Source: Marinobacter sediminum (GTDB lineage Bacteria; Pseudomonadota; Gammaproteobacteria; Pseudomonadales; Oleiphilaceae). Taken from it: DNA of 64,000 bases. The stretch lies in NCBI RefSeq assembly GCF_023657445.1, contig NZ_JAGTWY010000001.1, forward strand, positions 2,480,001 through 2,544,000, given 5' to 3'. A program made the translations under genes and the position numbers. Below the pieces are notes generated by a model. That model searched no databases. It was given only the letters and a program-made list of their open reading frames with translations, and had not been told where the DNA came from. This document shows, piece by piece, positions 55,803-64,000 of the stretch (positions are counted from its first letter, which is position 1; the number at the start of each line of letters is the position of its first letter).

Positions 55803-57100
55803 CGCCAGCCATCATGGGCTTTATCGGTTTCGGAGCTACGCTGTTTCTGATTGCTTTCGGATTTCCGGTTGCGGTTGCCATGGCTCTCGTAGGCGTCGTT
55901 GGCTTCATGCTCCTGAACGGTCTGGCCGGTGCCGGATTCATTCTGGGCTCATCCCCCTTCGAGTCCATTTTTCCCTATTCGCTCAGTGTCGTGCCGTTGT
56001 TCGTCATGATGGGAGTCTTCGCGGCGCGAGCTGGTTTGTCGCGTTCATTGTTCGAGATGGTCAACAGTTTCCTCGGCCATGTCCGAGGCGGCCTGGCGGT
56101 TACCGCCGTGGGTGCCTGCGCCCTCTTTGGTGCCATCTGTGGTTCGTCGCTTGCGACCGTTGCCACCATGGGTCGCGTCGCAATACCCGAGATGGACAAG
56201 CACGGATATGACGGGTCGCTGTCTTCAGCATCCATCGCTGCTGGCGGCACCCTCGGTGTGCTGATACCGCCCTCTATCCTGCTCGTGATCTTCGGCATTC
56301 TGACCCAGACATCCATTGGGCAGCTTTTCATCGGAGCTATTTTGCCCGGCATCATCGGTGCTGTCCTGTACGGCGTGGCCATTGTCGTCCGGGTACGCAT
56401 GAAACCGGAACTGGCGCCACCAGCCGCCAAAACAGGATGGCACAAGCGGCTGGCAAGTCTCCGGCGGGTTTGGGGGGTACTGCTGCTGTTCTCACTGGTC
56501 ATCGGTGGCATTTACCTGGGCTGGTTTTCACCGACGGAGGCCGCTGCGGTTGGTGCCGTGGGCGCTTTCATTCTGGCGCTGATTTCCGGGGAGCTGAACT
56601 GGAGCGCGCTTTGGGAATCCGTACGAGAGGCGGCAGGGCTGACCGGCATGATTTTTTTCATCCTGATTGGCGCGTCGCTGTTCAACTATTTCCTGGAAAC
56701 AACAGGCCTGCCCAGTGCGCTGATCGCCGGAATTGAGAGCAGCGGTATGGGGCCGACAACGGCTCTCATACTGATTCTGCTCTTCTATATCGTGCTGGGC
56801 TGTTTCATGGATGCCATGTCCATGATTCTTCTGACTGTGCCGTTCCTGGCGCCGGTCGCCACATCGCTGGGTTTCGACATGGTCTGGTTTGGCATTCTTG
56901 TGGTTACCGTCGCCGAAATCGGACTGATCACGCCGCCCATTGGTATGAATCTGTTCGTCGTGCAGGCCACACAACCTGGCCTGACTCAGCGCATGGTCGT
57001 GCGAGGCATCCTGCCTTTCATCATCGCGGATATCGTCCGGCTCGCGATTCTGGTCGCCGTACCGGCTCTTTCCCTCTGGTTGCCAGCGATGATGTTCTGA
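55799..57100 (+). CDS. dctM: TRAP transporter large permease DctM
   Basis: A 433-aa membrane protein with about 12 helices forming the transport channel of the sodium-driven TRAP system. Marks: ALFGAICGSSLATVATMGRVAIPEMDKHGYDGSLSSASIAAGGTLGVLIPPSILLVIFGI, GWFSPTEAAAVGAVGAFILAL and GLITPPIGMNLFVVQA. Its ATG overlaps the dctQ stop, so they are coupled. It is convergent with the orphan binding protein at 58461. Confidence 0.96.
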   Translation: MTPAIMGFIGFGATLFLIAFGFPVAVAMALVGVVGFMLLNGLAGAGFILGSSPFESIFPYSLSVVPLFVMMGVFAARAGLSRSLFEMVNSFLGHVRGGLAVTAVGACALFGAICGSSLATVATMGRVAIPEMDKHGYDGSLSSASIAAGGTLGVLIPPSILLVIFGILTQTSIGQLFIGAILPGIIGAVLYGVAIVVRVRMKPELAPPAAKTGWHKRLASLRRVWGVLLLFSLVIGGIYLGWFSPTEAAAVGAVGAFILALISGELNWSALWESVREAAGLTGMIFFILIGASLFNYFLETTGLPSALIAGIESSGMGPTTALILILLFYIVLGCFMDAMSMILLTVPFLAPVATSLGFDMVWFGILVVTVAEIGLITPPIGMNLFVVQATQPGLTQRMVVRGILPFIIADIVRLAILVAVPALSLWLPAMMF

Positions 57101-57170
57101 CAATGGCCTGTTGGCTGCGCCCTGGCCAAAACCTCCAGCGGCGCAGGTCGGCTGCCTTTACCAAACCGGA

Positions 57171-57190
57171 GGCCAACCAAACGGTTGGCC
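57171..57190. terminator. Possible terminator hairpin between dctM and the binding-protein gene
   Basis: A perfect 8-bp stem, GGCCAACC/GGTTGGCC, with AAAC loop lies between convergent stops, but no T-run follows on either strand, so it may be only a transcript-end stabiliser. Confidence 0.4.
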
Positions 57191-57210
57191 CGAGGCCGGG
57201 GAGAGCGATA

Positions 57211-58461
57211 TTACAAGTGTGGTGGCTTATTGGCCGCCGCGCGTTCGGCCTGCCACTCCTTGAGGGTCTGCGCAGCTTTTCCGCCCTCAAGCGACCCGAC
57301 TACTTCAAAAAAATCACTGCGCAGCGGGTCACTGACAACCTTCTCTCTCTTTTTGCTGCGAACTACATATACCGTCTGCAGATTCTGGTGGTCAAAGGCA
57401 CGCCATTGCTGAAGGTCTTTAAGCAGGGTGTATTCGTGCCCTTCCAGCACTTCGATAAGATCCTGAGTATTGGTAGTTCCGGCGCGCTCCACCGCATCCT
57501 TGTACTCATAAACAATGCCATAAGCCGTAGCGGCAGTGGAGGTGGGCCTTACGCCGTACTTTTCGGTAAATGCCTCGACAAACTGCTGGCCACGATCAAA
57601 GCCCAGCTGGTAGGGAATCATCCATTCCCAGGGGGTCGTTGAAATAACATCTTCCATGATGGTTGCTCCAACTTTCTGGGCAATCCCAAGCGAGATATTA
57701 GGCAACACGATTTTCATTTTTGTTTTCAGGTCCATTTCATAGGCGACCTTGAGCGCTCTCACCAGATCGTCACCGTATAACACCATAACCAGTACATCGG
57801 CTCCACTTGCTTCGGCCGCCCCAAGTGCTTTCTTGAAATCTTTGATGAATGCTCTTGGAAAGGGGGTCAGAGCATGGGGATGGGCTTGCTTGTCGACGGT
57901 CTTTGTAAATTGGCGGATAGACTCTTCCGAAGACCAGCCCCAGGTATAGTCGGCCGTTACGTAAAAATACTTTGCATCACCAAACGTCGTGGTCAGATAA
58001 CTTCCAAGCGCGTTCGCCGTCATCCAGGCATTAGGGTATTCACGAAACATGTGATCGTGCCCTTCACTACCTGTCGTGGCGTTCGCGGAGGTTGTTGTTC
58101 CAAAATAGAGACGACCCAGGTCTTTTGCGACCTTGCCGGAGGCAATAGTCACTGCGCTGGACGCACCGCCAAACACCATGTCTACCTTTTCCTGACTGAT
58201 GAGTTCCTCGGTATTCGCGGCGCCGCGTTCAGGAGACCCGGTTGTATTACGAATGACCAGCTCGACGTCTTTACCGAGAATCCCACCGGCCTTGTTTATT
58301 TCGTCGACGGCCAGGAATGCTGCCAGTCTTTGCTGTAGGCCGAGGTCTTGGTAACGCCCGGATTTCGGATAATTAAATCCAAGCTTGATGGTGTCTGCCA
58401 ATATCGGAAAACTGCACAGCAAAAGTAGAAACCCTGCAAACAGGGTTGCGATCTTATTCAT
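57211..58461 (-). CDS. Orphan ABC-type substrate-binding protein (branched-chain amino acid type)
   Basis: A 416-aa exported protein with a signal peptide ending at FPILAD and a Peripla_BP_6 fold: IKLGFNYPKSGRYQDLGLQQRLAAFLAVDEINKAGGILGKDVELVIRNTTGSPERGAANTEELI. A fixed position for ligand binding lies near VDMVFGGASSAVTIASGKVA. No permease or ATPase gene is adjacent, so it may serve a distant transporter or act as a sensor. It is convergent with dctM and next to a broken cytochrome b561 gene. Confidence 0.9.
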   Translation of the reverse strand: MNKIATLFAGFLLLLCSFPILADTIKLGFNYPKSGRYQDLGLQQRLAAFLAVDEINKAGGILGKDVELVIRNTTGSPERGAANTEELISQEKVDMVFGGASSAVTIASGKVAKDLGRLYFGTTTSANATTGSEGHDHMFREYPNAWMTANALGSYLTTTFGDAKYFYVTADYTWGWSSEESIRQFTKTVDKQAHPHALTPFPRAFIKDFKKALGAAEASGADVLVMVLYGDDLVRALKVAYEMDLKTKMKIVLPNISLGIAQKVGATIMEDVISTTPWEWMIPYQLGFDRGQQFVEAFTEKYGVRPTSTAATAYGIVYEYKDAVERAGTTNTQDLIEVLEGHEYTLLKDLQQWRAFDHQNLQTVYVVRSKKREKVVSDPLRSDFFEVVGSLEGGKAAQTLKEWQAERAAANKPPHL

Positions 58462-58588
58462 TGATGAAGGCCCTCGTAAGTCTTTGTTTCTTTTCTTGGG
58501 CCACAGACTATATCTTTATTTCATGACAAAAATCAGGATTTTAAGCTTAGTAAGGCCGCGATTATCGTTACAAAGTGTAGTTTGTGCA

Positions 58589-58762
58589 TTAAATGACATC
58601 ATCATGCCCGGCAGCGACATGGCCGCATATTTCATGGAGATCCGGCCATTCCTCTGCGCTGAGCCAGGCCACCGAAAAGCTGATTACCTGTGACCAGTGA
58701 AAGGTGCGGACCAGCGGATCCCATACTTTAACTTTAGAGGTTGCTGTTTCGGTGGCGGGCAT
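58589..58762 (-). pseudogene. Truncated N-terminus of a cytochrome b561-type protein
   Basis: A 57-residue frame starting at an ATG with a GGGGA-like site upstream. TSKVKVWDPLVRTFHWSQVISFSVAWLSAEEWPDLHEICGHVAAG is the first helix and start of the second of a b561-type diheme protein, including the His ligands in FHW and LHE. The normal continuation is lost after VAAG, where the frame ends as HDDVI. Nothing resembling the other helices is found downstream. It is a remnant of a gene that was about 180 residues long in relatives. Confidence 0.7.
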
Positions 58763-58923
58763 GAAAGGTCCCCTTATTCCTGGGGTTTCACGACGGCGAA
58801 GGTTTTCGGATCGAAGCAGACCTCGGCGGGATCTTGATTGAAGCTTAATCGACAGGGGAGTTTCATTAAGATTTGGACACAGAATCAAATGACTCTGTCT
58901 GTATTCCGGGTTTACGTGGGATC

Positions 58924-58970
58924 GAGGATTTTCGTAAAACCACCTTTCAGGCAGCCTTGCGAAAATCCTC
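58924..58970 (-). promoter_or_regulatory. Hairpin spanning the stop codon of the arfA-like gene
   Basis: The arms GAGGATTTTCG (58924-58934) and CGAAAATCCTC (58960-58970) pair perfectly over 11 bases with a 25-base loop. On the minus strand the 5' arm encodes residues near the C-terminus (EDFR) and the stop codon (58947-58949) is in the loop. There is no T-run, so it resembles an RNase cleavage hairpin more than a terminator. Confidence 0.65.
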
Positions 58971-59102
58971 CATCCGCACGGTCTTGTCCCGGCTGCGACG
59001 GTATTTGCTTTTGTCTTCAACAACACGCATCTGATATTTCGGAGACTTGAGGTCCCGCTGAACTGCGCTGTGCATTGTGGGCTTTGCCCGCTTTTTAGCC
59101 AT
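58947..59102 (-). CDS. ArfA-like alternative ribosome-rescue factor (candidate)
   Basis: A 51-aa, very basic protein. The middle DLKSPKYQMRVVEDKSKYRRSRDK resembles the ArfA pattern (short helix ending in SPxF-R-RV, then a Lys/Arg-rich tail), although the KGKGSY motif is not present. ArfA helps RF2 release ribosomes stuck on non-stop mRNAs. In E. coli, arfA mRNA is cut at a hairpin near its 3' end; a perfect hairpin spans the end of this gene too. ATG 59102 follows GGAGAACAGTC, and TATACT (59140-59145, minus strand) is a likely -10. The assignment is tentative. Confidence 0.5.
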   Translation of the reverse strand: MAKKRAKPTMHSAVQRDLKSPKYQMRVVEDKSKYRRSRDKTVRMEDFRKAA

Positions 59103-59257
59103 GACTGTTCTCCATTGGCAATCTGTTTCACACACTAACAGTATACCACTCCTTGCTGATTCAAGACCGTAAGGAATGACACTCACTGTTTTACTGACCT
59201 TTTTTGACCGCCACCCTATTCGTCAGTTCCCCCGGGCGCCAGTCTCTATATCCAGGC

Positions 59258-59701
59258 CTACCGCAGGATACACTCCCGGCTCAGCATCTGGCTGAACTCG
59301 CGCCGCTGGCGCCTTAATGTATTGCCTTTGTTATTGCCATAACCCGCCCGCAGCTGCGACTGGATCCTGTCGAGCCTGCGTCGGTACTTGTCACAGGTTC
59401 TCTCATGCCTGGCACGAGCATCAGCTTTGGCACTGCCTGACGTCCGCCCTGACTGTTCAGAGCCTGAAAGCAGACCCTGAACATCAGCATGAATCCCGGA
59501 AACCCGTTTACCGCGACGGAGGTTTTCCGACATAGGCACCGTGGCAAGAGGCTTTAACTCGACTCGTTCGTGGGGAATTTTTCCGGGCGGGTAATCCGAG
59601 AAATGCGAAACACCGTTGCTGTCTATCCAGCTATAGACGTCTGCTCGGGCTTCCATGTTACTCAAAAAGGAAAAAGCGAAGGCTGCCAGTATCCATGGCA
59701 T
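59258..59701 (-). CDS. DUF4124 domain-containing exported protein
   Basis: A 147-aa protein with a signal peptide (WILAAFAFSFLSNMEARA) and an N-terminal DUF4124 module, DVYSWIDSNGVSHFSDYPP. This small beta motif of unknown role is common in proteobacterial periplasmic proteins. The C-terminal half is Arg-rich and helical (ERTCDKYRRRLDRIQSQL). ATG 59701 has GGGAG eight bases upstream; the in-frame GTG at 59710 is an alternative. Confidence 0.8.
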   Translation of the reverse strand: MPWILAAFAFSFLSNMEARADVYSWIDSNGVSHFSDYPPGKIPHERVELKPLATVPMSENLRRGKRVSGIHADVQGLLSGSEQSGRTSGSAKADARARHERTCDKYRRRLDRIQSQLRAGYGNNKGNTLRRQRREFSQMLSRECILR

Positions 59702-59782
59702 AAGGTCCACTCCCTGTGGTTCCGTTATCTGTTGCAGCAGTATAACGAAGCCAACAGGGAATGAGTTGAAACCGCTCCCGTT

Positions 59783-60991
59783 TTACTGATCCAGCAGTTC
59801 GATCCAGTGCTGGACAGGCACGGTTGATTTGGTCTCCAGATGCATCTGGCAACCAATATTGGCCGTTACGATACGGTCGGGGTTATCCACGGTCAGCGCC
59901 TTGAGTTTGTTGCCGAGCAGCTTCTGGCTCAATTCTGGTTGCAGCACCGAGTAGGTGCCTGCAGAACCACAACAAAGGTGCTTGTCCCGGGTAGCGGCCA
60001 GATTAACGCCAGCTTTGGTCAGCACCTGCTCCACCACACCGTTCTGTTTCATGGCATGCTGCAGGGTACATGGGCAGTGGAACGCCACTTTGCCCGGGTT
60101 CTGGCTAACCTTAAGCTTTTCAAGATCCTGCTTGAGCAGGAAGGCGCCAATGTCCGTGCACAGCTCGCTCACTTTCTGGGCTTTGGCGGCGTACACCGGA
60201 TCATCTTTCAGCAAATGGCCATAGTCCTGCACCATGGCACCACAGCCAGAGGCGGTCATGATGATTGCCTCTGCCCCGGACTCAATCGCCGGCCACCACG
60301 CATCAATATTCTGACGCATGCGCTCCAGCCCTTTCTCGTGCTCGGAGAGGTGGTAGTTCACCGCGCCACAACACCCGGCCTCAGGAGCCTCCACCATGGT
60401 AATACCCAGCTTATCCAACACCCGGGCCGCTGCCGCGTTGGTGTTCGGCGTCGCGGAAGGCTGCACACAACCCGCCAGCGCCAGCACGATCCGGCTGTGG
60501 CTGGCTGCCGGCCAGGGACTCGCCTGTTTTCTCGGTGGTACCTTGGTGCGAAGTTTTTGCGGCAGCACAGGCCGGAATACCTGCCCAAGCCTGAGCAGTA
60601 AGCCAAACAGCTGACGGTTGGGGAGTACGCGAGCGAGTCCCCAGCGCATCCATTTGTCTTTAGGGTCCCGGGGCAGCTCTTTTTCCATCAACCCCCGGCT
60701 GATGTCGACCAGGCGGCCATATTGCACACCTGACGGACACGTGGTCTCGCAGCTTCGACAGGTGAGACAGCGGTCCAGATGCTCACGGGTTTTCTCGGTC
60801 ACTTCCTCCCCTTCCAGAAACATCTTCATGAGGTAAATTCGGCCACGGGGACCATCACGCTCATCGTTCAGTTCCTGATAAGTAGGGCAGGTAGCCGTGC
60901 AGAACCCGCAGTGGACACAGGCCCGCAGAATGGATTCCGCCTCCTGACCTTCCGCCGTATTGGCAAATTGTTGAACCAGATTAGTTTGCAT
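59783..60991 (-). CDS. glcF: Glycolate oxidase iron-sulfur subunit GlcF
   Basis: A 402-aa subunit with two [4Fe-4S] motifs, CVHCGFCTATCPTY (near 26-39) and CLTCRSCETTCPSG (near 75-88). The CCG domains PEAGCCGAVNYHLSEHE and HCPCTLQHAMKQNGV follow, with DKHLCCGSAGTYSVLQPELS. It transfers electrons from GlcDE to the quinone pool. It starts 13 bases after glcE, in a glcDEF operon. Confidence 0.97.
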   Translation of the reverse strand: MQTNLVQQFANTAEGQEAESILRACVHCGFCTATCPTYQELNDERDGPRGRIYLMKMFLEGEEVTEKTREHLDRCLTCRSCETTCPSGVQYGRLVDISRGLMEKELPRDPKDKWMRWGLARVLPNRQLFGLLLRLGQVFRPVLPQKLRTKVPPRKQASPWPAASHSRIVLALAGCVQPSATPNTNAAAARVLDKLGITMVEAPEAGCCGAVNYHLSEHEKGLERMRQNIDAWWPAIESGAEAIIMTASGCGAMVQDYGHLLKDDPVYAAKAQKVSELCTDIGAFLLKQDLEKLKVSQNPGKVAFHCPCTLQHAMKQNGVVEQVLTKAGVNLAATRDKHLCCGSAGTYSVLQPELSQKLLGNKLKALTVDNPDRIVTANIGCQMHLETKSTVPVQHWIELLDQ

Positions 60992-61004
60992 CGTGTACCT
61001 GCTC

Positions 61005-62072
61005 TTACAACCAGCTGTATAAACGTCCGGGATTAAAAATGTTATCCGGATCGAAGGCGTTTTTTATCCGTCGCTGAATGGTCTTGAGAGCTTCAGGCTG
61101 GTGATGCATCACCTCCTCAGAGCGGTCACCACCCCGGAACAGGCTGACCTGTCCGCCCGCAGCCCGAGCCAGCGGCTCCATATCTTTCAGCTCACCCGCA
61201 CCACGGAACCAGCGTTGGGAACCGGCCCAGTCAATGAACCAGTCACCTTCCAGTTTCGGGTTAGCTGCGGTGGACCCAACCGAGAATCTCCACAGTGGCA
61301 CGTCATTGCCGGCGAAGAATCCGTGTTGCATATCCTGAACCTGCTGCCAGAACTCACCACCCTTTTCCATCACCTCGCCGGACCACTTCTCAGCCGTGGC
61401 TTCCACCGCGGAACGGGCGCCGGACAATCGCAGATAGACCTTGCCATCTACCCAGCAGGCACCTGTGATTGGCTTGGATTCAGCCGCGCGGCTGTTCATG
61501 TAATGAATAACCTCGTCCATGCCCATTTCCTGTACCAGGGTCATGGATGCGGCCGGCTTCGGCATCACTTTCAGGCTGATTTCGGTCATAACGCCCAGGG
61601 TCCCCATGGCGCCAGCCTGAAGCCGGGAGACATCGTAACCGGCAACATTTTTCATGACCTGGCCACCAAAGCGCAGATGCTCGCCCTTGCCGTTCAGCAG
61701 GCGGACACCCAGCACCTGATCCCGCACCGAGCCGCTCCAGGGCCGCGCCGGCCCCGAGAGGTTGCAGGCCAAAGTGCCACCAATCGTAGACGCCGCACCG
61801 AGACGGGGAGGCTCAAAATGCAGCGCCTGCCCCTGCTCAGCCAGGGTTGCTTCGATTTCGCTCAGCGGGGTTCCGGCACGAACGGTAAGTACCAGCTCGA
61901 CCGGATGGTATTCCACAATGCCGGAATGCTCGCCGATATTCAGAGTACCTGCGCCAGCGTCAGCTTCACGCCCCATAAAGGCCTTGGTTTCACCGCCGGC
62001 GATGTTGAGTTTTTGCCCGCCATCGCGAGCCTGGAGCACCTGCTCCCTGAGTTGCTGGTAGATATCAGCCAT
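61005..62072 (-). CDS. glcE: Glycolate oxidase FAD-binding subunit GlcE
   Basis: A 355-aa FAD-linked subunit. The FAD-binding pattern includes LNIAGGETKAFMG, LTVRAGTPLSEIEATLAEQGQALHFEPP and GGTLACNLSGPARPWSGSVRDQVLG. The C-terminal AFDPDNIFNPGRLYSWL is shared with GlcD-like proteins. It overlaps the end of glcD by eight bases. ATG 62072 follows GGAAG. Confidence 0.95.
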   Translation of the reverse strand: MADIYQQLREQVLQARDGGQKLNIAGGETKAFMGREADAGAGTLNIGEHSGIVEYHPVELVLTVRAGTPLSEIEATLAEQGQALHFEPPRLGAASTIGGTLACNLSGPARPWSGSVRDQVLGVRLLNGKGEHLRFGGQVMKNVAGYDVSRLQAGAMGTLGVMTEISLKVMPKPAASMTLVQEMGMDEVIHYMNSRAAESKPITGACWVDGKVYLRLSGARSAVEATAEKWSGEVMEKGGEFWQQVQDMQHGFFAGNDVPLWRFSVGSTAANPKLEGDWFIDWAGSQRWFRGAGELKDMEPLARAAGGQVSLFRGGDRSEEVMHHQPEALKTIQRRIKNAFDPDNIFNPGRLYSWL

Positions 62073-63537
62073 GAGCGGCTTCCGTTTGTTCGTGCTTGTG
62101 TTGTTTGTGTTCGAGGGAGCGGTATTCCTGGCAGAACTTGAGGGCTGGCACACCCTTGCCCGGATTCAGAATACCCGCGGGATCAAACGCGGCCTTAACG
62201 TCGTGGAACTGCTGCAGTTCTTCGTCGTTGAACTGAACGGCCATCTGACGAATCTTCTCCACGCCAACACCATGCTCACCGGTGATGCACCCGCCCACTT
62301 CAACACAAAGACTGAGAATGCTACTGCCAAACGCCTCGGTGCGCTCGAACTCACCCGGCACGTTCGCATCAAACAGGATCAGTGGGTGCAGGTTGCCGTC
62401 ACCGGCATGGAAAACGTTGGCCACACGCAGACCGAATTCCTCGGACATCGTTTCCATCTCGGTCAACACACGCGCAAGATGCCGGCGAGGAATGGTTCCA
62501 TCCATGCAGTAATAGTCCGGAGAGATGCGCCCCACTGCCGGGAATGCGGACTTGCGCCCTTTCCAGAGCAGCGCCCGCTCTTCCTCGCTCTGCGAGGTAC
62601 GTACAGAGGTGGCGCCAAGCTTACGGAAGACCTCTTCAGCCTCGGCGATGTGTTCGTGCACCTCTTCCTCGGTACCGTCTACTTCACACAGCAACAACGC
62701 CTTGGCGTCACGGGGATAGCCTGCCTGGGCGAAGTCATCGGCCGCCACAATGGCATGGCCATCCATCATTTCCAGACCACCGGGAATGATGCCATGGGAA
62801 ATAATGCCACCCACCGCATCACCGCCTTTCTGGACACTGTCAAAACCCGCCATGACCACCTGCGCCACTTCCGGCTTCGGCAACAGTTTCACCTTTACTT
62901 CGGTGACCACACCGAGCAGGCCCTCTGACCCTGTCATCAAAGCCAGCAGGTCCATACCGCAACTGTCCAGAGCATCGCTGCCAACGGTCACGACGTCGCC
63001 TTCAGCCGTTACCATTTCAACACTGTGAAGGTTGTGCACCGTCAAACCGTATTTCAGGCAGTGTACGCCACCGGAGTTTTCCGCCACATTACCGCCAATG
63101 GTGCAGGCAATCTGGGATGACGGGTCCGGACCGTAATACAGCCCGTACTGAGCCGCCTCCTCGCTGATAGCAAGGTTGCGAACACCCGGCTGCAGCCGTG
63201 CCGTTCGCGCCAGCGGATCAATCTCCAGGATACGGTTGAACTTGGCAAGCGAAAGCACCACGCCCTCCTTGTTGGGCATGGCACCGGCGCTGAGGCCGGT
63301 CCCTGCACCACGGGCAACGACCGGAACCTGATTTTCGTTGCAGATACGCATCACACGCTGTACCTGCTCAACGGTCTCCGGCAGCACCACCAGCAAGGGC
63401 ATCTCGCAATACATCGACATGCCGTCGCATTCATAGGGCTTCATGGTTTCGTCATCAGTAATGACGTAGTTCGGGTCAATAAAGGCCCGGAACTGCTCCG
63501 CGAGCTCGGCTTTGCTGACTTTCGGCTTGGTAGTCAT
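62065..63537 (-). CDS. glcD: Glycolate oxidase FAD-linked subunit GlcD
   Basis: A 490-aa catalytic subunit oxidising glycolate to glyoxylate. FAD domain: VVARGAGTGLSAGAMPNKEGVVLSLAKFNRILEIDP and CTIGGNVAENSGGVHCLKYGLTVHNL. The C-terminal cap is GDGNLHPLILFD and ITGEHGVGVEKI, with AAFDPAGILNPGKG. The ATG at 63537 has AGAG seven bases upstream; an ATG 18 bases earlier (63555) is possible. It is the first gene of glcDEF; a glcG-like gene lies upstream. Confidence 0.97.
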   Translation of the reverse strand: MTTKPKVSKAELAEQFRAFIDPNYVITDDETMKPYECDGMSMYCEMPLLVVLPETVEQVQRVMRICNENQVPVVARGAGTGLSAGAMPNKEGVVLSLAKFNRILEIDPLARTARLQPGVRNLAISEEAAQYGLYYGPDPSSQIACTIGGNVAENSGGVHCLKYGLTVHNLHSVEMVTAEGDVVTVGSDALDSCGMDLLALMTGSEGLLGVVTEVKVKLLPKPEVAQVVMAGFDSVQKGGDAVGGIISHGIIPGGLEMMDGHAIVAADDFAQAGYPRDAKALLLCEVDGTEEEVHEHIAEAEEVFRKLGATSVRTSQSEEERALLWKGRKSAFPAVGRISPDYYCMDGTIPRRHLARVLTEMETMSEEFGLRVANVFHAGDGNLHPLILFDANVPGEFERTEAFGSSILSLCVEVGGCITGEHGVGVEKIRQMAVQFNDEELQQFHDVKAAFDPAGILNPGKGVPALKFCQEYRSLEHKQHKHEQTEAAHG

Positions 63538-63629
63538 AGCGTTCTCTGGGTTCATATCCCGTCAATAACCGCTGGAAAGCGGATGTTGCGGGCGGTTCCG
63601 AAGACCCACCCGCACCGGTGTGACAGCAA

Positions 63630-64000
63630 TCAACTGCGTTTGGTTTCAAAGTGGTCGAGACCCGCCTGGGCACAATCCATGTCCTGCTGCGGAGTACCGG
63701 AACTGAGGCCAATACCGCCAACCACGTCGCCGTCGACGACAACCGGCAGGCCACCACCTACAGAACTGACCCGACCACCAACTTCCGTGTGAATACCAAA
63801 GGCCAGATTTCCCGGCACGTTGGCTTTGTTGTAGTCATGGGTCGCTTTCTTGGCGGCTGCGGCGGTGAATGCCTTGTCCTGCGCGATGGTGATACTGGTG
63901 ATCTTGCCTCCGTCCATGCGCTCGAAGGCGATCAGGTTACCGGACTCATCAACGATCGCGATGCACATGGGTACACCGATCTCGCGGGCTTTTTCGGCAG
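63630..64000 (-). CDS. glcG: GlcG/HbpS family heme-binding-like protein (5' partial)
   Basis: A frame that enters from the right edge and stops at 63630, giving at least the last 123 residues. AEKAREIGVPMCIAIVDESGNLIAFERMDG, AFTAAAAKKATHDY and the C-terminal GGGLPVVVDGDVVGGIGLSSGTPQQDMDCAQAGL are characteristic of GlcG/HbpS. These proteins commonly accompany glycolate oxidase genes, as here. The molecular role is not settled. The start is outside the window. Confidence 0.9.
   Translation of the reverse strand, partial: AEKAREIGVPMCIAIVDESGNLIAFERMDGGKITSITIAQDKAFTAAAAKKATHDYNKANVPGNLAFGIHTEVGGRVSSVGGGLPVVVDGDVVGGIGLSSGTPQQDMDCAQAGLDHFETKRS

Noticed and set aside
46549..58762. A genomic island with tRNA-Phe as its attachment site
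   Set aside because: I looked for a repeat of the tRNA-Phe 3' end near the b561 remnant and elsewhere to 59 kb and saw none. There is no integrase gene either.
58637..58762. Minus-strand frame extended upstream to 59131 as one long protein with the b561 start
   Set aside because: The upstream part has no b561 character and crosses the arfA-like gene; only the segment from the ATG at 58762 fits a family.

Overview
The window looks like chromosome from a marine gammaproteobacterium, most likely Marinobacter or a close relative. This is inferred from gene order and protein style (fabA-fabB, a complete suf operon, hisBHAF-asmA-mutY-yggX-tRNA-Phe, gpmI-envC-ctpA-yibQ, two nnrS genes beside several narK genes); no database search was possible. 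Coding density is high. I see no insertion sequence, integrase, phage module, CRISPR array or rRNA operon.

Region 1 (1-15.2 kb) is a nitrate/nitric-oxide and membrane neighbourhood. It holds a Crp/Fnr-type regulator, wrbA, a hemolysin III/PAQR protein, two NnrS proteins, three NarK-type permeases, a universal stress protein co-oriented with one narK, a small single-domain globin, an EVE-domain protein, a permease of unknown substrate, a one-domain voltage-gated cation channel and a SirB2 protein. The nitrate and nitrite reductases themselves are outside the window. A near-consensus Anr/Dnr/FNR box (9020-9033) lies between uspA and the third narK.

Region 2 (15.2-25.7 kb) has fabA-fabB for unsaturated fatty acids with an FNR-like box upstream of fabA, a stand-alone AraC DNA-binding domain, a U32 tRNA-hydroxylation protein, and sufBCDS-sufA-sufT-sufE behind a well-formed IscR type-1 site that overlaps the promoter.

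Region 3 (25.7-46.7 kb) is mostly housekeeping: FlgP/FlgT flagellar H-ring proteins, a TraF-like outer-membrane protein, cca, pteridine reductase, thiolase, trmL, secB, a rhodanese-fold membrane protein without its catalytic cysteine, gpmI-envC-ctpA-yibQ, hisBHAF, a SRPBCC protein, asmA, mutY, yggX and tRNA-Phe.

Region 4 (46.7-59.7 kb) is more accessory. It contains tyrosine/homogentisate catabolism (maiA, hppD, hmgA, fahA), a self-sufficient CYP116B-type P450 followed by a complete TRAP transporter (dctP-dctQ-dctM), an orphan ABC-type binding protein, a truncated cytochrome b561 remnant and a 51-aa ArfA-like ribosome-rescue candidate whose 3' end lies in a perfect 11-bp-arm hairpin.

Region 5 (59.8-64 kb) is glycolate oxidation: glcD-glcE-glcF and, cut by the window edge, a GlcG/HbpS protein.

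The observations most worth a second look are: a natural TFEDWTD selectivity filter in the channel, close to calcium-selective filters; FabR/DesT-like operators at the hemolysin III promoter and near the AraC gene; the suf IscR site without a local iscR; related TTTAAA-centred palindromes upstream of nnrS and the globin gene; the FNR-like box before fabA; the P450-TRAP pairing; and the arfA-like hairpin. I found no clearly new multi-gene defence or mobile system.
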